A stretch of 45,990 bases of DNA, taken from the NCBI GenBank assembly GCA_041649955.1, contig JBAZMD010000005.1:1-45990 (forward strand). Direction: 5' to 3'. Shown here piece by piece: positions 38,201 to 45,721 of the stretch. Made by a program: the position numbers and the translations under genes. The notes below the pieces were generated by a model. That model made no database searches. It was not told the DNA's origin and saw nothing but the letters and a program-made list of their open reading frames with translations. The stretch's first letter is position 1, and every line of letters begins with the position of its first letter. Origin of the DNA: JAQUPP01 sp041649955 (GTDB lineage: Bacteria; Patescibacteriota; Patescibacteriia; UBA2591; JAQUPP01).

Positions 38201-39536
38201 CAGTGCCAAACGGAACATTTAAAGCAATAGTATGATCCGTTTCATTAATCACGCCAATAGCGGCCGGATTAGCAAAATTAAAAGATGTAATTGCTTTAGT
38301 TGAATCGGCAGTTACAGTAACGGTAACTTCATAAGCTTGAGTGGTTGCGTCCGCGGCCACGACAGTATAAGTTTTTGGATTAGTAAAATTCATAGCTACG
38401 CCTGAAGCAGGACTGACTGAAATTCCGGTAATTGTGATTGTTGGAATCAAAGCGGTAACGTCAGTGCCAAAAGGCATAGTTAAATTAATTGTATGAGCGC
38501 TTTCATTTATTGTTGTATCGCCAACCTGATTCGGAATAGTAAAAGCAGTAATCGCTTTTGCTGGGTTGGCCATCACGGTTACGGTCACAGTATAGGCCTG
38601 AGTATCAGAAGCATCAACAGCAGATGTAACCGTATAAATTTTCGGATTAGTAAAGTTCATGGCTACGCCTGAAGCAGGACTGACTGAAACGCCGGCAATA
38701 GTGATAGTTGGAATCAAAGCAGTAACGTCAGTGCCAAAAGGCATAGTTAAATTAATTGCATGATCAGCTTCATTAATAGTTGTTGCGCCAACCTGGTCAG
38801 GGATTGTAAAGGCAGTGATTGCCTTAGCTGAGTCTGGCGTTGTAGTAACAGTAACCACATAAGGTTGAGTTGAACCGTCACCCGCAGTTACAGTATATGT
38901 TTTTGGAGTAGTAAAATTATTAGCTACATCCGAAGCTGGGCTGACTGAAGCTCCATTCGTAACGATCATTGGTACAAGAGCTGCGACATCAGTGCCATAA
39001 GGCACGGTTAAAGCAACAGTGTGATCAGCTTCATTAATCACGCCAACAACAGCTGGATTTAATTCGGCAAATTTAAATAAAGTAATCGCTTTAGTGGTTT
39101 GAGGATAAACACTGAAAATTTTACCGAAAAAATCAACATCATTATTATAAATACTAAAACCAGTACCATCTGTAATTTTAACTGATTGTACTTTCCAAAG
39201 TCCCCCTTCAGCGCTTTGCGGGATTAATAAATTACCAGACCATGGCCCCAAAGTTGCTGACCATATTTCGCCTACAACTGTCTGGCTTCCCGATGGACTG
39301 GCTACAGTCACCTCAATGGATGAGATGCTTGATCCTGCATCATCGGCATCTACGGTTATACCAATAGATTCTCCTGCATTTATAGATGTTGAATTAACAG
39401 ATACGTCATTAAACTCTATGGTTGTATCCGCCAATGCAAAATTAGACAATGGAGAATTGCCTAAAATAATAAAACTTGCTAAACAGACTGTGAGAAATAA
39501 ACTTAACTTTTTCATATTTTTCATAATGATAAACAT
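35202..39536 (-). CDS. Giant secreted DUF5018-repeat protein with C-terminal type I dockerin
   Basis: 1444 residues. A signal peptide ('LSLFLTVCLASFIILGNSPL') and a ~110-residue beta domain precede fourteen DUF5018 units of ~85 residues, each starting K-A-I-T-x-F and containing 'SVSPASGVAMNFTNPKTYTV'-like strands. A run of eleven or more glycines separates units 13 and 14. The chain ends in two calcium-binding dockerin repeats, 'GDINRDGKVDKYDFSLMMAN' and 'DVNADGKVDKYDFSLLML'. The product is likely a long rigid fibre attached non-covalently through its dockerin to a cohesin, such as that of the next gene, possibly for host-cell or neighbour contact. DNA of the units is highly similar, implying expansion by recombination. 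Confidence 0.9.
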   Translation of the reverse strand: MFIIMKNMKKLSLFLTVCLASFIILGNSPLSNFALADTTIEFNDVSVNSTSINAGESIGITVDADDAGSSISSIEVTVASPSGSQTVVGEIWSATLGPWSGNLLIPQSAEGGLWKVQSVKITDGTGFSIYNNDVDFFGKIFSVYPQTTKAITLFKFAELNPAVVGVINEADHTVALTVPYGTDVAALVPMIVTNGASVSPASDVANNFTTPKTYTVTAGDGSTQPYVVTVTTTPDSAKAITAFTIPDQVGATTINEADHAINLTMPFGTDVTALIPTITIAGVSVSPASGVAMNFTNPKIYTVTSAVDASDTQAYTVTVTVMANPAKAITAFTIPNQVGDTTINESAHTINLTMPFGTDVTALIPTITITGISVSPASGVAMNFTNPKTYTVVAADATTQAYEVTVTVTADSTKAITSFNFANPAAIGVINETDHTIALNVPFGTDVTALIPTITITGVSVSPASGVAMNFTNPKTYTVAAADTTTQAYVVTVTVASNSSKAITSFTITNQVGVTTINESAHTINLTMPYGSVVTALRPTIAITGASVSPASGVAMNFTNPRTYTVVAADATTQAYIVTVTVALNPAKAITSFNFTNPAAIGVINETNHTIALIVSYGTDVTALVPTITITGASVSPASGVAMNFTNPRTYTVVAADSSTQAYIVTVSFTANPAKAITSFTITNQVGVTTINESAHTINLTMPYGTNVTALIPTITITGASVSPASGVAMNFTNPKTYTVIAEDSSTQAYTVTVALALNPAKAITAFTIPNQIGDTTIDEVNHTVALTMPYGTNVTALIPTITITGISVSPASGVAMNFTNPKTYTVVAEDSSTQAYTVTVALALNPAKAITAFSFEELNPAVNGVINETDHTIILTLPYSTSTIDVTALIPTITITGASVSPASGVAMNFTNPRTYTVVAADSSTQAYIVTVNMAASSDKAITSFTILNQLGNTTINETDHTIALTMPYGTDVTGLIPTIAIAGSSVSPVSGMVQNFVSPVTYTVTAADATTQDYTVTVTVAFNPAKAITAFTILNQVGDATIDEVNHLIALTMPYGTDVTALIPTITIIGVSVSPASGVAQDFTNPATYTVTAADSSTQAYIVTVNKALNSAKAITAFTIPNQVGNTTINEVNHTVAVTMPYGTNVADLTPTITITGVSVNPASGVAQDFTGPKTYTVTAADTTTQAYVVTVTAALNSAKAITSFNFVTQGSNTIIDETAHTIAITMSYGTVVTALVPTITVSAGASVNPASGVAHDFTSPVIYTVTAADGSTQAYTVIITVAGGGGGGGGGGGSYSYSSAKAITAFSFAGLNPIIGTIDETNYTVLLVAPYGTDVTHLVPTITISDKARISPASDVAQNFTNPVIYTVTAESGAMQAYTVTIAFTQNIIKGDINRDGKVDKYDFSLMMANWGRTDSNVADVNADGKVDKYDFSLLMLNWSI

Positions 39537-39644
39537 TTAAAATAAATTAATTATGCGAAATAAATTATATTTTCTTGATTTTACATTATTGCTATAAAGA
39601 GCTTTAAATCTATGTTATAGGTCTGTCCTTTTATTTATTTATAT

Positions 39645-39673
39645 AATATATCATAAAATTGGGAATTTGTCAA
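39645..39673 (-). promoter_or_regulatory. Promoter of the dockerin/cohesin operon
   Basis: On the minus strand, TTGACA (39668-39673), spacer 17, TATATT (39645-39650), leaving a leader of about 100 nt. Confidence 0.7.
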
Positions 39674-39771
39674 GCCCCCCTTTTGGGGATAAAACTAAAA
39701 TTAACACTTTGTCAATCCTTCTGCTGTGGATAAGCCCTTTCCCCCACTCTTTAATAGTCATTTCTGGAGAA

Positions 39772-39804
39772 ATAAAAGAGGGCAGGCGTTTTCACGTCTG
39801 CCCT
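39772..39804 (-). terminator. Terminator of the beta-propeller gene
   Basis: AGGGCAGGCG (39779-39788) pairs with CGTCTGCCCT (39795-39804) with one G-T pair; TTTTATTT follows on the minus strand. Confidence 0.8.
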
Positions 39805-39822
39805 GTACAAGATGAAGAGTTT

Positions 39823-41229
39823 TTACTTCACCCATATTAATTTCTTCGTAACCTTTCTTTCACCTACGGTAAAATTTATAAAATACATACCGCTTGGTGA
39901 TCTCTGGTTCAATTCATTCGTACCATTCCAGAAAGAACCTTTAACTGTTTTTACCAATTTGCCGGCTATATCATATACACATATTTTAGATTTTTCCGGA
40001 GCTTGAATTGCAAACTTGGTAGAAGAAACAGTTGGAAATACCATAATATCTTTTACAATATTTCCTTTTTCTTCAGTGGCTATATCTCTGCCGATAGCAT
40101 ATAATTTCCCGCTGCATGTTAATACATACAACGTTCCATCTGCTCCCAGAACAGCCGACTCTATTGGACCTTCTTGAGTTTCTAAAAACCATTGGCAACT
40201 TCCGTTTTTAGTAATTGCCAATAATAGTCCTTTATCGGTTGCGACAAAAATTTTTCCATTCGCATCAATAATTGGCGAACACGTTGTAAAAACCGAGTCA
40301 GATGAAGTCCAGTGCCAAGTTGTAGTATTGTTAGAACGGTTCACGGCCCATATCCCATTTTGAGTGCAGCAAATTATATTTCCACCGTAAATCGCCGGGG
40401 CAGCATAGCAATTTCTTAAAAACCTTTCAAAAGCTTCCCATCCATTTTCAGTTACGGCGTAGAAGGAACTTGTTGCTGAATCTCTCGCATACGTGGAGAC
40501 GTAAATATTGCCACTTGAATCAACTACAGGCGTTGGAAAAATACCTGTCCTTTCACCGTTATTTGATTCATATATCCATCTCTGAATTCCATTTGGGTTA
40601 AAGCAATATATCCTATAATCATAGGAAGTGTCTTGCTTTGTCGCAACATAGATCCTACCGCTGTCTCCTATTGTCGGAGCAGAGGTGGGATTAGCTCCTT
40701 TCCCTGCGTCAGTTGACCATTCCAATGTACTATCGTTAAAACAGTAAAGTTTTTTTCCGGCACAGATATAAACCTTGTTATTGAAAACAGTCGGTGAAGT
40801 AGCGTTTGATCCTATATAATAAGACCAATGATTCGAAGTGTCATTCAAATTACTATTTATTACTATCAAACTATCTTTTGCTCCGAAGAAAACAAATCCG
40901 TTTAAAGTCGCAGTACCGGTTAAAATTTGATAACCAGTGCCAATCTTTTCCCACAGAGTTCCATTCGGATTAAAGATAACAACACCGGAATCTGTGCTGC
41001 AAATGATTCTTTCTCCGCCGCCGATTGTATCAATAATCGGTGAAGGATATAAACCGCACTTTGTCCCAATGTTTACTACCCACTTCACATTCGCTGTTTC
41101 CGGACCATTTACATTCGCATAATATCCAGTGTGTTGAGCGTTAACTCTTGACTGCGAATTGGCCGTAACTATTGAACTGCAAAAAATTGCAGTTACTGCT
41201 AATACTACTAAAAGGAAAGATTTTTTCAT
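39823..41229 (-). CDS. Secreted PQQ-like beta-propeller protein with T9SS-type-A-like C-terminal domain
   Basis: 468 residues. A signal peptide ('FLLVVLAVTAIFCSSIVTA') is followed by about seven blades with recurrent 'GKIFVATDKGLLLAI', 'GTLYVLTCSGKLYAIGRD' and 'NIYVSTYARDSATSSFYAV' strands, as in PQQ-like/WD40-like propellers. The last ~75 residues, 'KDIMVFPTVSSTKFAIQAPE' ... 'ICVYDIAGKLVKTVKG' ... 'SGMYFINFTVGERKVTKKLI', match the Por-secretion (T9SS) type A sorting domain of Bacteroidota, or the related FlgD-like fold. No T9SS gene is in the window and CPR are not known to have one, so the gene or this domain may have come by transfer. AGGAGG precedes the ATG. Confidence 0.8.
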   Translation of the reverse strand: MKKSFLLVVLAVTAIFCSSIVTANSQSRVNAQHTGYYANVNGPETANVKWVVNIGTKCGLYPSPIIDTIGGGERIICSTDSGVVIFNPNGTLWEKIGTGYQILTGTATLNGFVFFGAKDSLIVINSNLNDTSNHWSYYIGSNATSPTVFNNKVYICAGKKLYCFNDSTLEWSTDAGKGANPTSAPTIGDSGRIYVATKQDTSYDYRIYCFNPNGIQRWIYESNNGERTGIFPTPVVDSSGNIYVSTYARDSATSSFYAVTENGWEAFERFLRNCYAAPAIYGGNIICCTQNGIWAVNRSNNTTTWHWTSSDSVFTTCSPIIDANGKIFVATDKGLLLAITKNGSCQWFLETQEGPIESAVLGADGTLYVLTCSGKLYAIGRDIATEEKGNIVKDIMVFPTVSSTKFAIQAPEKSKICVYDIAGKLVKTVKGSFWNGTNELNQRSPSGMYFINFTVGERKVTKKLIWVK

Positions 41230-41283
41230 CTTTTCCTCCTCTTGTCAAAGTACATTTTTACCACGATGTCTCGTGGCCAGACC

Positions 41284-41337
41284 TATCCATATTTTGGATA
41301 TTACTAATACAATACCAGATTTTTCGGTTTTTGTCAA
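41284..41337 (-). promoter_or_regulatory. Promoter and start-site dyad of the beta-propeller gene
   Basis: On the minus strand, TTGACA (41332-41337), spacer 17, TATTGT (41309-41314). Directly downstream is the dyad TATCCA-TATTT-TGGATA (41284-41300). A similar dyad occupies the same place at the promoter at 45750-45778. A hairpin CCACGA...TCGTGG follows in the leader (41260-41276). Confidence 0.6.
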
Positions 41338-41447
41338 GAGTCCTTTGGTGGACAAAATATCACTTTAAAAATCGGCTTAAATAATAAAGACTAATGAAAA
41401 TATAAGCTTCATTTGCTTTTTTGACTCTGTCTCTAAAATTATAACAA

Positions 41448-41480
41448 AAAAAATTAGGGGTTCTAAAAAATAGAACCCCT
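41448..41480 (-). terminator. Terminator of the Gre-like gene
   Basis: AGGGGTTCTA (41456-41465) pairs with TAGAACCCCT (41471-41480), followed on the minus strand by AATTTTTTTTG. Confidence 0.85.
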
Positions 41481-41498
41481 TAAATTAATCTTAATTTA

Positions 41499-41984
41499 TT
41501 ATTGCGGCAAGAGTTTATCGTCCAAAGATGGAAGATAAATCTCTAATATAGTAACACTGCGCATCTTGTCACCCACGGTAAATTCTTTCTTATCTCCCAC
41601 TTTCGCTCCTTCTATTGCCTTGCCCAAAGGACTATAGATTGAAACGTCATAGCGAGAACTGATAAAAACATAACCCTCAATTCTGAATAAATATTCAGAA
41701 TTATCATCGTAACGCAATTTTACGATATTTCCTATTTGAACTTCTTTGTCCTGCTCTTTCGGATAAATAATTTCCGCACCGTGAGTCAATGCTTTAACCT
41801 CATCTATTCTCCTTACCACCCTGTCTTCATTGTCAATGCCCTGTTTAAATCCTTCCTCGTGCCACTTATCTCCATATGAACCGCTATCGGATTTTGCCTC
41901 ACTAACCTTCTCTAATTCCTTTTTAAGTTCTTCAAGGGTAGCTTTTATCTTATCTGTTTGTCTCTTTGTAAAAACATAGCCCAT
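41499..41984 (-). CDS. GreA/GreB-family transcript-cleavage-like factor
   Basis: 161 residues. An N-terminal helical coiled coil ('KRQTDKIKATLEELKKELEK' ... 'NEDRVVRRIDEVKALT') is joined to a C-terminal FKBP-like domain ('QIGNIVKLRYDDNSEYLFRI' ... 'SIYSPLGKAIEGAKVGDKKE'). The S-P-L-G-K-A segment is the Gre C-terminal signature. Gre factors enter the polymerase secondary channel and stimulate RNA cleavage through two acidic residues at the coiled-coil tip (D-L-S-E-N-A-E-Y in GreA). Here the tip reads 'GSYGDKWHEEGFKQG', so the catalytic acids are not in the usual arrangement. It may regulate polymerase without cleavage, like other Gre-fold proteins. GGGAGG precedes the start. Confidence 0.8.
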   Translation of the reverse strand: MGYVFTKRQTDKIKATLEELKKELEKVSEAKSDSGSYGDKWHEEGFKQGIDNEDRVVRRIDEVKALTHGAEIIYPKEQDKEVQIGNIVKLRYDDNSEYLFRIEGYVFISSRYDVSIYSPLGKAIEGAKVGDKKEFTVGDKMRSVTILEIYLPSLDDKLLPQ

Positions 41985-42041
41985 CTTTACCTCCCTTCTA
42001 AGAAAATTTTAATGCATTATTTTTATAAAAGATCTGATGTT

Positions 42042-42070
42042 ATTGTATAATAATTTATAGATTTTGTCAA
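42042..42070 (-). promoter_or_regulatory. Promoter of the Gre-like gene
   Basis: On the minus strand, TTGACA (42065-42070), spacer 17, TACAAT (42042-42047). Confidence 0.65.
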
Positions 42071-42114
42071 TCCCTAATTTATTAAAATTTTTATATGGCC
42101 AATAAAAAAATAAT

Positions 42115-42573
42115 TTAAATAATAATTAATTCTTCATTTTTAATTATTTTTTTTAATTCTAATAATTTATTAACAATATCAGGAATGGAAGAAATTTTCG
42201 GCTCAAAATTAATTAATTTATTAATCTCTACCCACTGAAATTCAGAATATTCATCATTTAAAATTATTTCTCCTTCAAGATGACGGGCGTAAAAATGCGG
42301 CAAAACCATAGATTCTCCGCTTTTCTTTATAAAAAGACAGTTAGCTGTAAAAAGTGGGTAAATTTCAATTTTAAATTTTTCTCCAACTTCTTCATTTTTT
42401 TCTCTTTGAAGACCATTAATAAAAGATTTATCGGAAATTTCCATTTTTCCTCCTATAAAAGAGTAAACTCCGTCATAATCATTCTCTCCTTGTCTTTTAC
42501 ATAATAAAACACTGTTCATATCTTTAGAGAATACAACTATTTTCTGACAATATAAAAAATTATATTTATCCAT
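42115..42573 (-). CDS. Nudix hydrolase
   Basis: 152 residues. The Nudix box is 'GGKMEISDKSFINGLQREKN' followed by E-E-V-G: the REx-x-EE-x-G core is intact, while the distal position usually filled by Glu is Asp. The flanking 'SVLLCKRQGENDYDGVYSFI' and 'LPHFYARHLEGEIILNDEYS' are the common beta strands. Nudix enzymes cleave nucleoside diphosphates linked to another group, including oxidised dNTPs. It starts 21 nt after the RNR-like gene, so a role in nucleotide-pool cleaning beside deoxynucleotide synthesis is plausible. Confidence 0.85.
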   Translation of the reverse strand: MDKYNFLYCQKIVVFSKDMNSVLLCKRQGENDYDGVYSFIGGKMEISDKSFINGLQREKNEEVGEKFKIEIYPLFTANCLFIKKSGESMVLPHFYARHLEGEIILNDEYSEFQWVEINKLINFEPKISSIPDIVNKLLELKKIIKNEELIII

Positions 42574-42594
42574 AATAAATTATAAATTTAATTA

Positions 42595-44175
42595 TTAAAT
42601 TTCTTTGGGTTGATTATCTCTAGATTTATCCCTATAAATTGTAATACCTTTCAGATTTAAATCCATAGCCATTAATAAAATTTCTTTTATTTCATCTACG
42701 GATGTCATTTGCGAAACGTTAATAGTTTTTGATATTGATTCGTCAATAAATTTTTGTATTGCAGAAATCATCAACAATTGATCTTTCGGAGATATCTTTA
42801 GCATATCTGTAAAGTGCGGTTCTATGGACTGAGAGGCCATAATAATCAGACTAGATCTGCCCGTAGGAGGCAGCGCGGTGGTTGAACAATTTCTAATTCC
42901 ATATTTTTTCACTTCTGTTTCTAGGGCTAGCCAATCATTCTTTGATACGGTTTGTGTTTCTTGCTGAGAAAACCTTCTAATAATATTTTCATCAGTTACA
43001 TACTTAGATTTTTTAAAGTCATCAAAAGCGCCTCTTTCTATTGCTAATTTAAGCGACATTTTTTTTGAAACAAAGTTTATAAAACTAAACACATTCTCTG
43101 CTAATTCTATTGCTTCAGGGCTATCATATTCAATATTTAACTTATCTAATAAATCTGCGAGTCCGCAGACGCCAAGACCGATTTTTCTTTTTCTTTTTGT
43201 TATTTCTTTACTTAAATCACTTTCATATCGAGTAATATTATAATCAACAACATCATCAAGAAACCTAACCCCAATTTCAACCGCCCGCCTTAACCCTTCA
43301 TAATTAAGTTGACCTGCTTCAACAAATTTCCCGAGATTAAGATAAGAAAATTGGCACGTTTCTCCCTCGACAAGGCCGACTTCTCCACAAGGGGCTAGTG
43401 ATTTATATTCTCCAGCACTTGGCACTTGATTATCCCTATTTAGTCGATCAACAAAAACTAATCCCGGTTCACCACTAGTATGTATTGACATGGAAATTCT
43501 ATTTAAAAGCTCTGTTGAAGAAACCAATTCGCCATTTTTTAGGGTAATCATTGTTCCTTGCTTAATTTTATTTATCTTGTCTTCGTCAAGATTTACAGAA
43601 AAATTAAATACCCAAGGATGATCTTTGCGGTTGTTTTTAATTTCAATAAAATCAATTATTTTGGGATGCGTGATAGACAGTGATCCCATATTGCCTACTG
43701 GTCTAAGTTGTTTGTCACTCTTTTGTCCTTCAACCCCAATTTGATTTAAGTATTGAATAATTTCCACCGGATCGTCTATTTCGTCAAAATTAAATCCCGT
43801 ACCCATTCCACTATTATGAAAATAATCTACAATCATCTTCACTTTCTCTAAGTCACCGCCCAAATCAACAGGAGGGACAGCACAGGCCGACAGCGGAGCG
43901 CCTTCTATTCTCCCGGCATTCATTAAAATTGGCGTGCAAGGGATTAATTTTTTATCTTTTAAAAGTTGGAATGTTTCTTTTTTAAATTGATCAATAGATT
44001 CTTCGCTTGAATAAACAGTTTCAATCTTTGCAATAGAATCTATAACTCTATGAAATATACTTAAAATATCTTCACCTTTTTCTGCAATACCAAATTGGAA
44101 CAATTTGTTTTCGCTAATAAACCCCTCTGTCTGTATATTATCTAAACTTTCTATTTCTAAATTTTTTAATAACAT
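42595..44175 (-). CDS. Small class II-like ribonucleotide reductase
   Basis: 526 residues. The RNR large-subunit barrel is recognisable: 'KLIPCTPILMNAGRIEGAPL' and 'SACAVPP' (first redox Cys), 'NSGMGTGFNFDEIDDP', the finger loop 'SLAPCGEVGLVEGETCQFSY' (radical Cys and Glu in P-C-G-E, second redox Cys in E-T-C), 'KIGLGVCGLADLLDKL', and the phosphate-binding 'CSTTALPPTGRSSLIIMAS'. It lacks an ATP-cone and the long C-terminal Cys-x-x-Cys tail of NrdA/NrdJ, and is shorter than usual (700 or more). No NrdB is nearby, which fits the B12-dependent class II. It might serve a specialised role or need a separate reductant. It is transcribed with Nudix. Confidence 0.75.
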   Translation of the reverse strand: MLLKNLEIESLDNIQTEGFISENKLFQFGIAEKGEDILSIFHRVIDSIAKIETVYSSEESIDQFKKETFQLLKDKKLIPCTPILMNAGRIEGAPLSACAVPPVDLGGDLEKVKMIVDYFHNSGMGTGFNFDEIDDPVEIIQYLNQIGVEGQKSDKQLRPVGNMGSLSITHPKIIDFIEIKNNRKDHPWVFNFSVNLDEDKINKIKQGTMITLKNGELVSSTELLNRISMSIHTSGEPGLVFVDRLNRDNQVPSAGEYKSLAPCGEVGLVEGETCQFSYLNLGKFVEAGQLNYEGLRRAVEIGVRFLDDVVDYNITRYESDLSKEITKRKRKIGLGVCGLADLLDKLNIEYDSPEAIELAENVFSFINFVSKKMSLKLAIERGAFDDFKKSKYVTDENIIRRFSQQETQTVSKNDWLALETEVKKYGIRNCSTTALPPTGRSSLIIMASQSIEPHFTDMLKISPKDQLLMISAIQKFIDESISKTINVSQMTSVDEIKEILLMAMDLNLKGITIYRDKSRDNQPKEI

Positions 44176-44200
44176 ATAATTTAAAAATGTTTATAAACTT

Positions 44201-44228
44201 ATAATATCATTTAGTTCAAATAAGTCAA
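44201..44228 (-). promoter_or_regulatory. Promoter of the RNR-like/Nudix pair
   Basis: On the minus strand, TTGACT (44223-44228), spacer 16, TATTAT (44201-44206). Confidence 0.6.
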
Positions 44229-44250
44229 TTCTACATCTTGTTAAAAATAC

Positions 44251-44288
44251 AAAAAGGCTAATAAAATTTAATCCCCGTTAGCCTTTTT
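44251..44288 (-). terminator. Second terminator-like hairpin upstream of the RNR promoter
   Basis: AAAAAGGCTAA (44251-44261) pairs with TTAGCCTTTTT (44278-44288), with T runs on both strands. Confidence 0.65.
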
Positions 44289-44415
44289 GACTCCCCTGCT
44301 CGGGTTCAGAACCTTTGAATGTAAATTAGTTAAAGAAAATTTATTAATTTTTTGATAAAAAAAGAAAGTCGTCTCAATTTTTTTAACTACTTGGTCTAAT
44401 GCCGAAACTGCATCA

Positions 44416-44448
44416 ATAAAAAAGGCGAATCGGTTCTACCGACTCGCC
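44416..44448 (-). terminator. Terminator of the anchored hypothetical gene
   Basis: GGCGA-A-TCGGT (44424-44434) pairs with ACCGA-C-TCGCC (44438-44448), with T7 on the minus strand after the stem. Confidence 0.8.
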
Positions 44449-44469
44449 TCACTTTTCAAAATTTATCCT

Positions 44470-45663
44470 CTATTTACCCCTCAAAAGTGGATCAATATAT
44501 GTCCTAAATTCACGAAGGTTCTTGTCCCATTCTTGTCGTTCCTTTTTATCCTTGGGTTTATCCAGTTGGAGCGCTTGCACGCGGAATATATACCCGAATT
44601 GTGATTCTTTATCAAAATCACGAATCATGGATAAATCTTCATTTTGATCTTTGGATTTGACATACTGCATTTTCGCAATCATAGAACTATGCCAAAAGGA
44701 ATACTTCGCCCACCATATCTCCAAGGTGTTACCATCTTTAACGGGTTTATTTTTCATGATTGTGAAAAAAAGTTTACCTGATTCAAACGCGACTAAATTC
44801 TCTCTTGTAGCTTTGGTTTCCGTTAAAAATCTTTCGTTAAATATGAGACAAGAATCACCTACCCACGGGGATAAAAAATCCTTGTCCGTGGGTCTCTTGC
44901 TGAGTTCCCATTTCACATTAACAATCCAATTCCTTATCCCTTTATCCTTTGATGCGCGTTTTGCACTATAAAGTATTTTTTCTATTTTTTCTTTTGTTGT
45001 AAGCTGTATCGTACTAAAATCATCCGAATTTTCCCACTTATAACCTTCAGCTGGCTCGACATGTTCGCCGTCACCACTCCAAACAACATTAGGATGTCCT
45101 TGGTAAGGCGTTCCTAAGGGAAGTGGCACTACCCAATAGTTATTTGCGCCAGGTTTACTTAAATTTCCCCATGTATAACCCTCTGCTGGTATAAGTTGGC
45201 CCTTGCCATTCCAAACAACATTAGGATGTCCCTTATAAGGCGTTCCCTCTGGAAGCGGAAGATATACATTATTCCCTGACTCTTCATTATGATGATAATG
45301 ATATCCTTGATTTGACTCTGAATGATTTCCTTCATTATTCTCTGACCATCCTGCTGGATGATCATAATTATGCTCGTTTGGATTTGGATTCGGATTTGGA
45401 TCCGGCTGTGGAAGACTTCCTCCTCCATTAATCCAATCAACAGACTTTGGATAACCTCCTCTGTTACTTTTTTCAATCAAGCGTGGAATAATTTCTACTC
45501 TGCCGTCCCAGTCAACTTCAGAATCTGAAATATTTACTTTTCCGTTATCTAAATTAACTCCACTATTATAATTCAGTATAGCAACTCGAGTGATAAAAAA
45601 GAACATAATAACTGACACTGCCAATATGACAAAAATCAGATAAAGCATCTTTCTCTTTTTCAT
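44470..45663 (-). CDS. Membrane-anchored hypothetical protein with two 'GHPNVVW' repeats
   Basis: 397 residues from ATG 45663, chosen because AGGAGG lies 7 nt upstream. An N-terminal TM ('MLYLIFVILAVSVIMFFFIT') is followed by an Asn/Pro/His-rich low-complexity stretch (D-P-N-P-N runs and H-Y-H-H). Next are two ~35-residue units, 'GTPYKGHPNVVWNGKG' ... 'PAEGYTWGN' and 'GTPYQGHPNVVWSGDG' ... 'PAEGYKWEN'. A ~190-residue charged domain containing 'RNWIVNVKWELSKRPTDKDF' completes it. The charged domain should face outside. No family recognised. Its promoter region shares a dyad with that of the beta-propeller gene, suggesting common control. Confidence 0.6.
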   Translation of the reverse strand: MKKRKMLYLIFVILAVSVIMFFFITRVAILNYNSGVNLDNGKVNISDSEVDWDGRVEIIPRLIEKSNRGGYPKSVDWINGGGSLPQPDPNPNPNPNEHNYDHPAGWSENNEGNHSESNQGYHYHHNEESGNNVYLPLPEGTPYKGHPNVVWNGKGQLIPAEGYTWGNLSKPGANNYWVVPLPLGTPYQGHPNVVWSGDGEHVEPAEGYKWENSDDFSTIQLTTKEKIEKILYSAKRASKDKGIRNWIVNVKWELSKRPTDKDFLSPWVGDSCLIFNERFLTETKATRENLVAFESGKLFFTIMKNKPVKDGNTLEIWWAKYSFWHSSMIAKMQYVKSKDQNEDLSMIRDFDKESQFGYIFRVQALQLDKPKDKKERQEWDKNLREFRTYIDPLLRGK

Positions 45664-45721
45664 AATCTTTCCTCCTTTTTTTGTTTTAACGAACTTTGGT
45701 TCCACTATTCCCCGTGTTGGG

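Larger units (their letters stand above)
39537..39822. other. Intergenic region upstream of the dockerin protein gene
   Basis: No gene. It holds the promoter at 39645-39673, a short hairpin CCCCCC-TTTT-GGGG near 39675-39688, and the terminator of the beta-propeller gene. Confidence 0.6.
44176..44469. other. Intergenic region with two terminator hairpins
   Basis: Contains the RNR promoter and two hairpins (44251-44288 and 44416-44448). The 125 nt between them has no credible gene; a short open frame there lacks a start codon. Confidence 0.5.

Noticed and set aside
44268..44420. Open frame on the minus strand (about 50 codons) between two terminator hairpins, with a tRNA T-arm-like 'GGTTCTGAACC' inside
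   Set aside because: No usable start codon, it begins inside a terminator, and no D-arm or acceptor can be drawn, so neither a gene nor a tRNA is supported.
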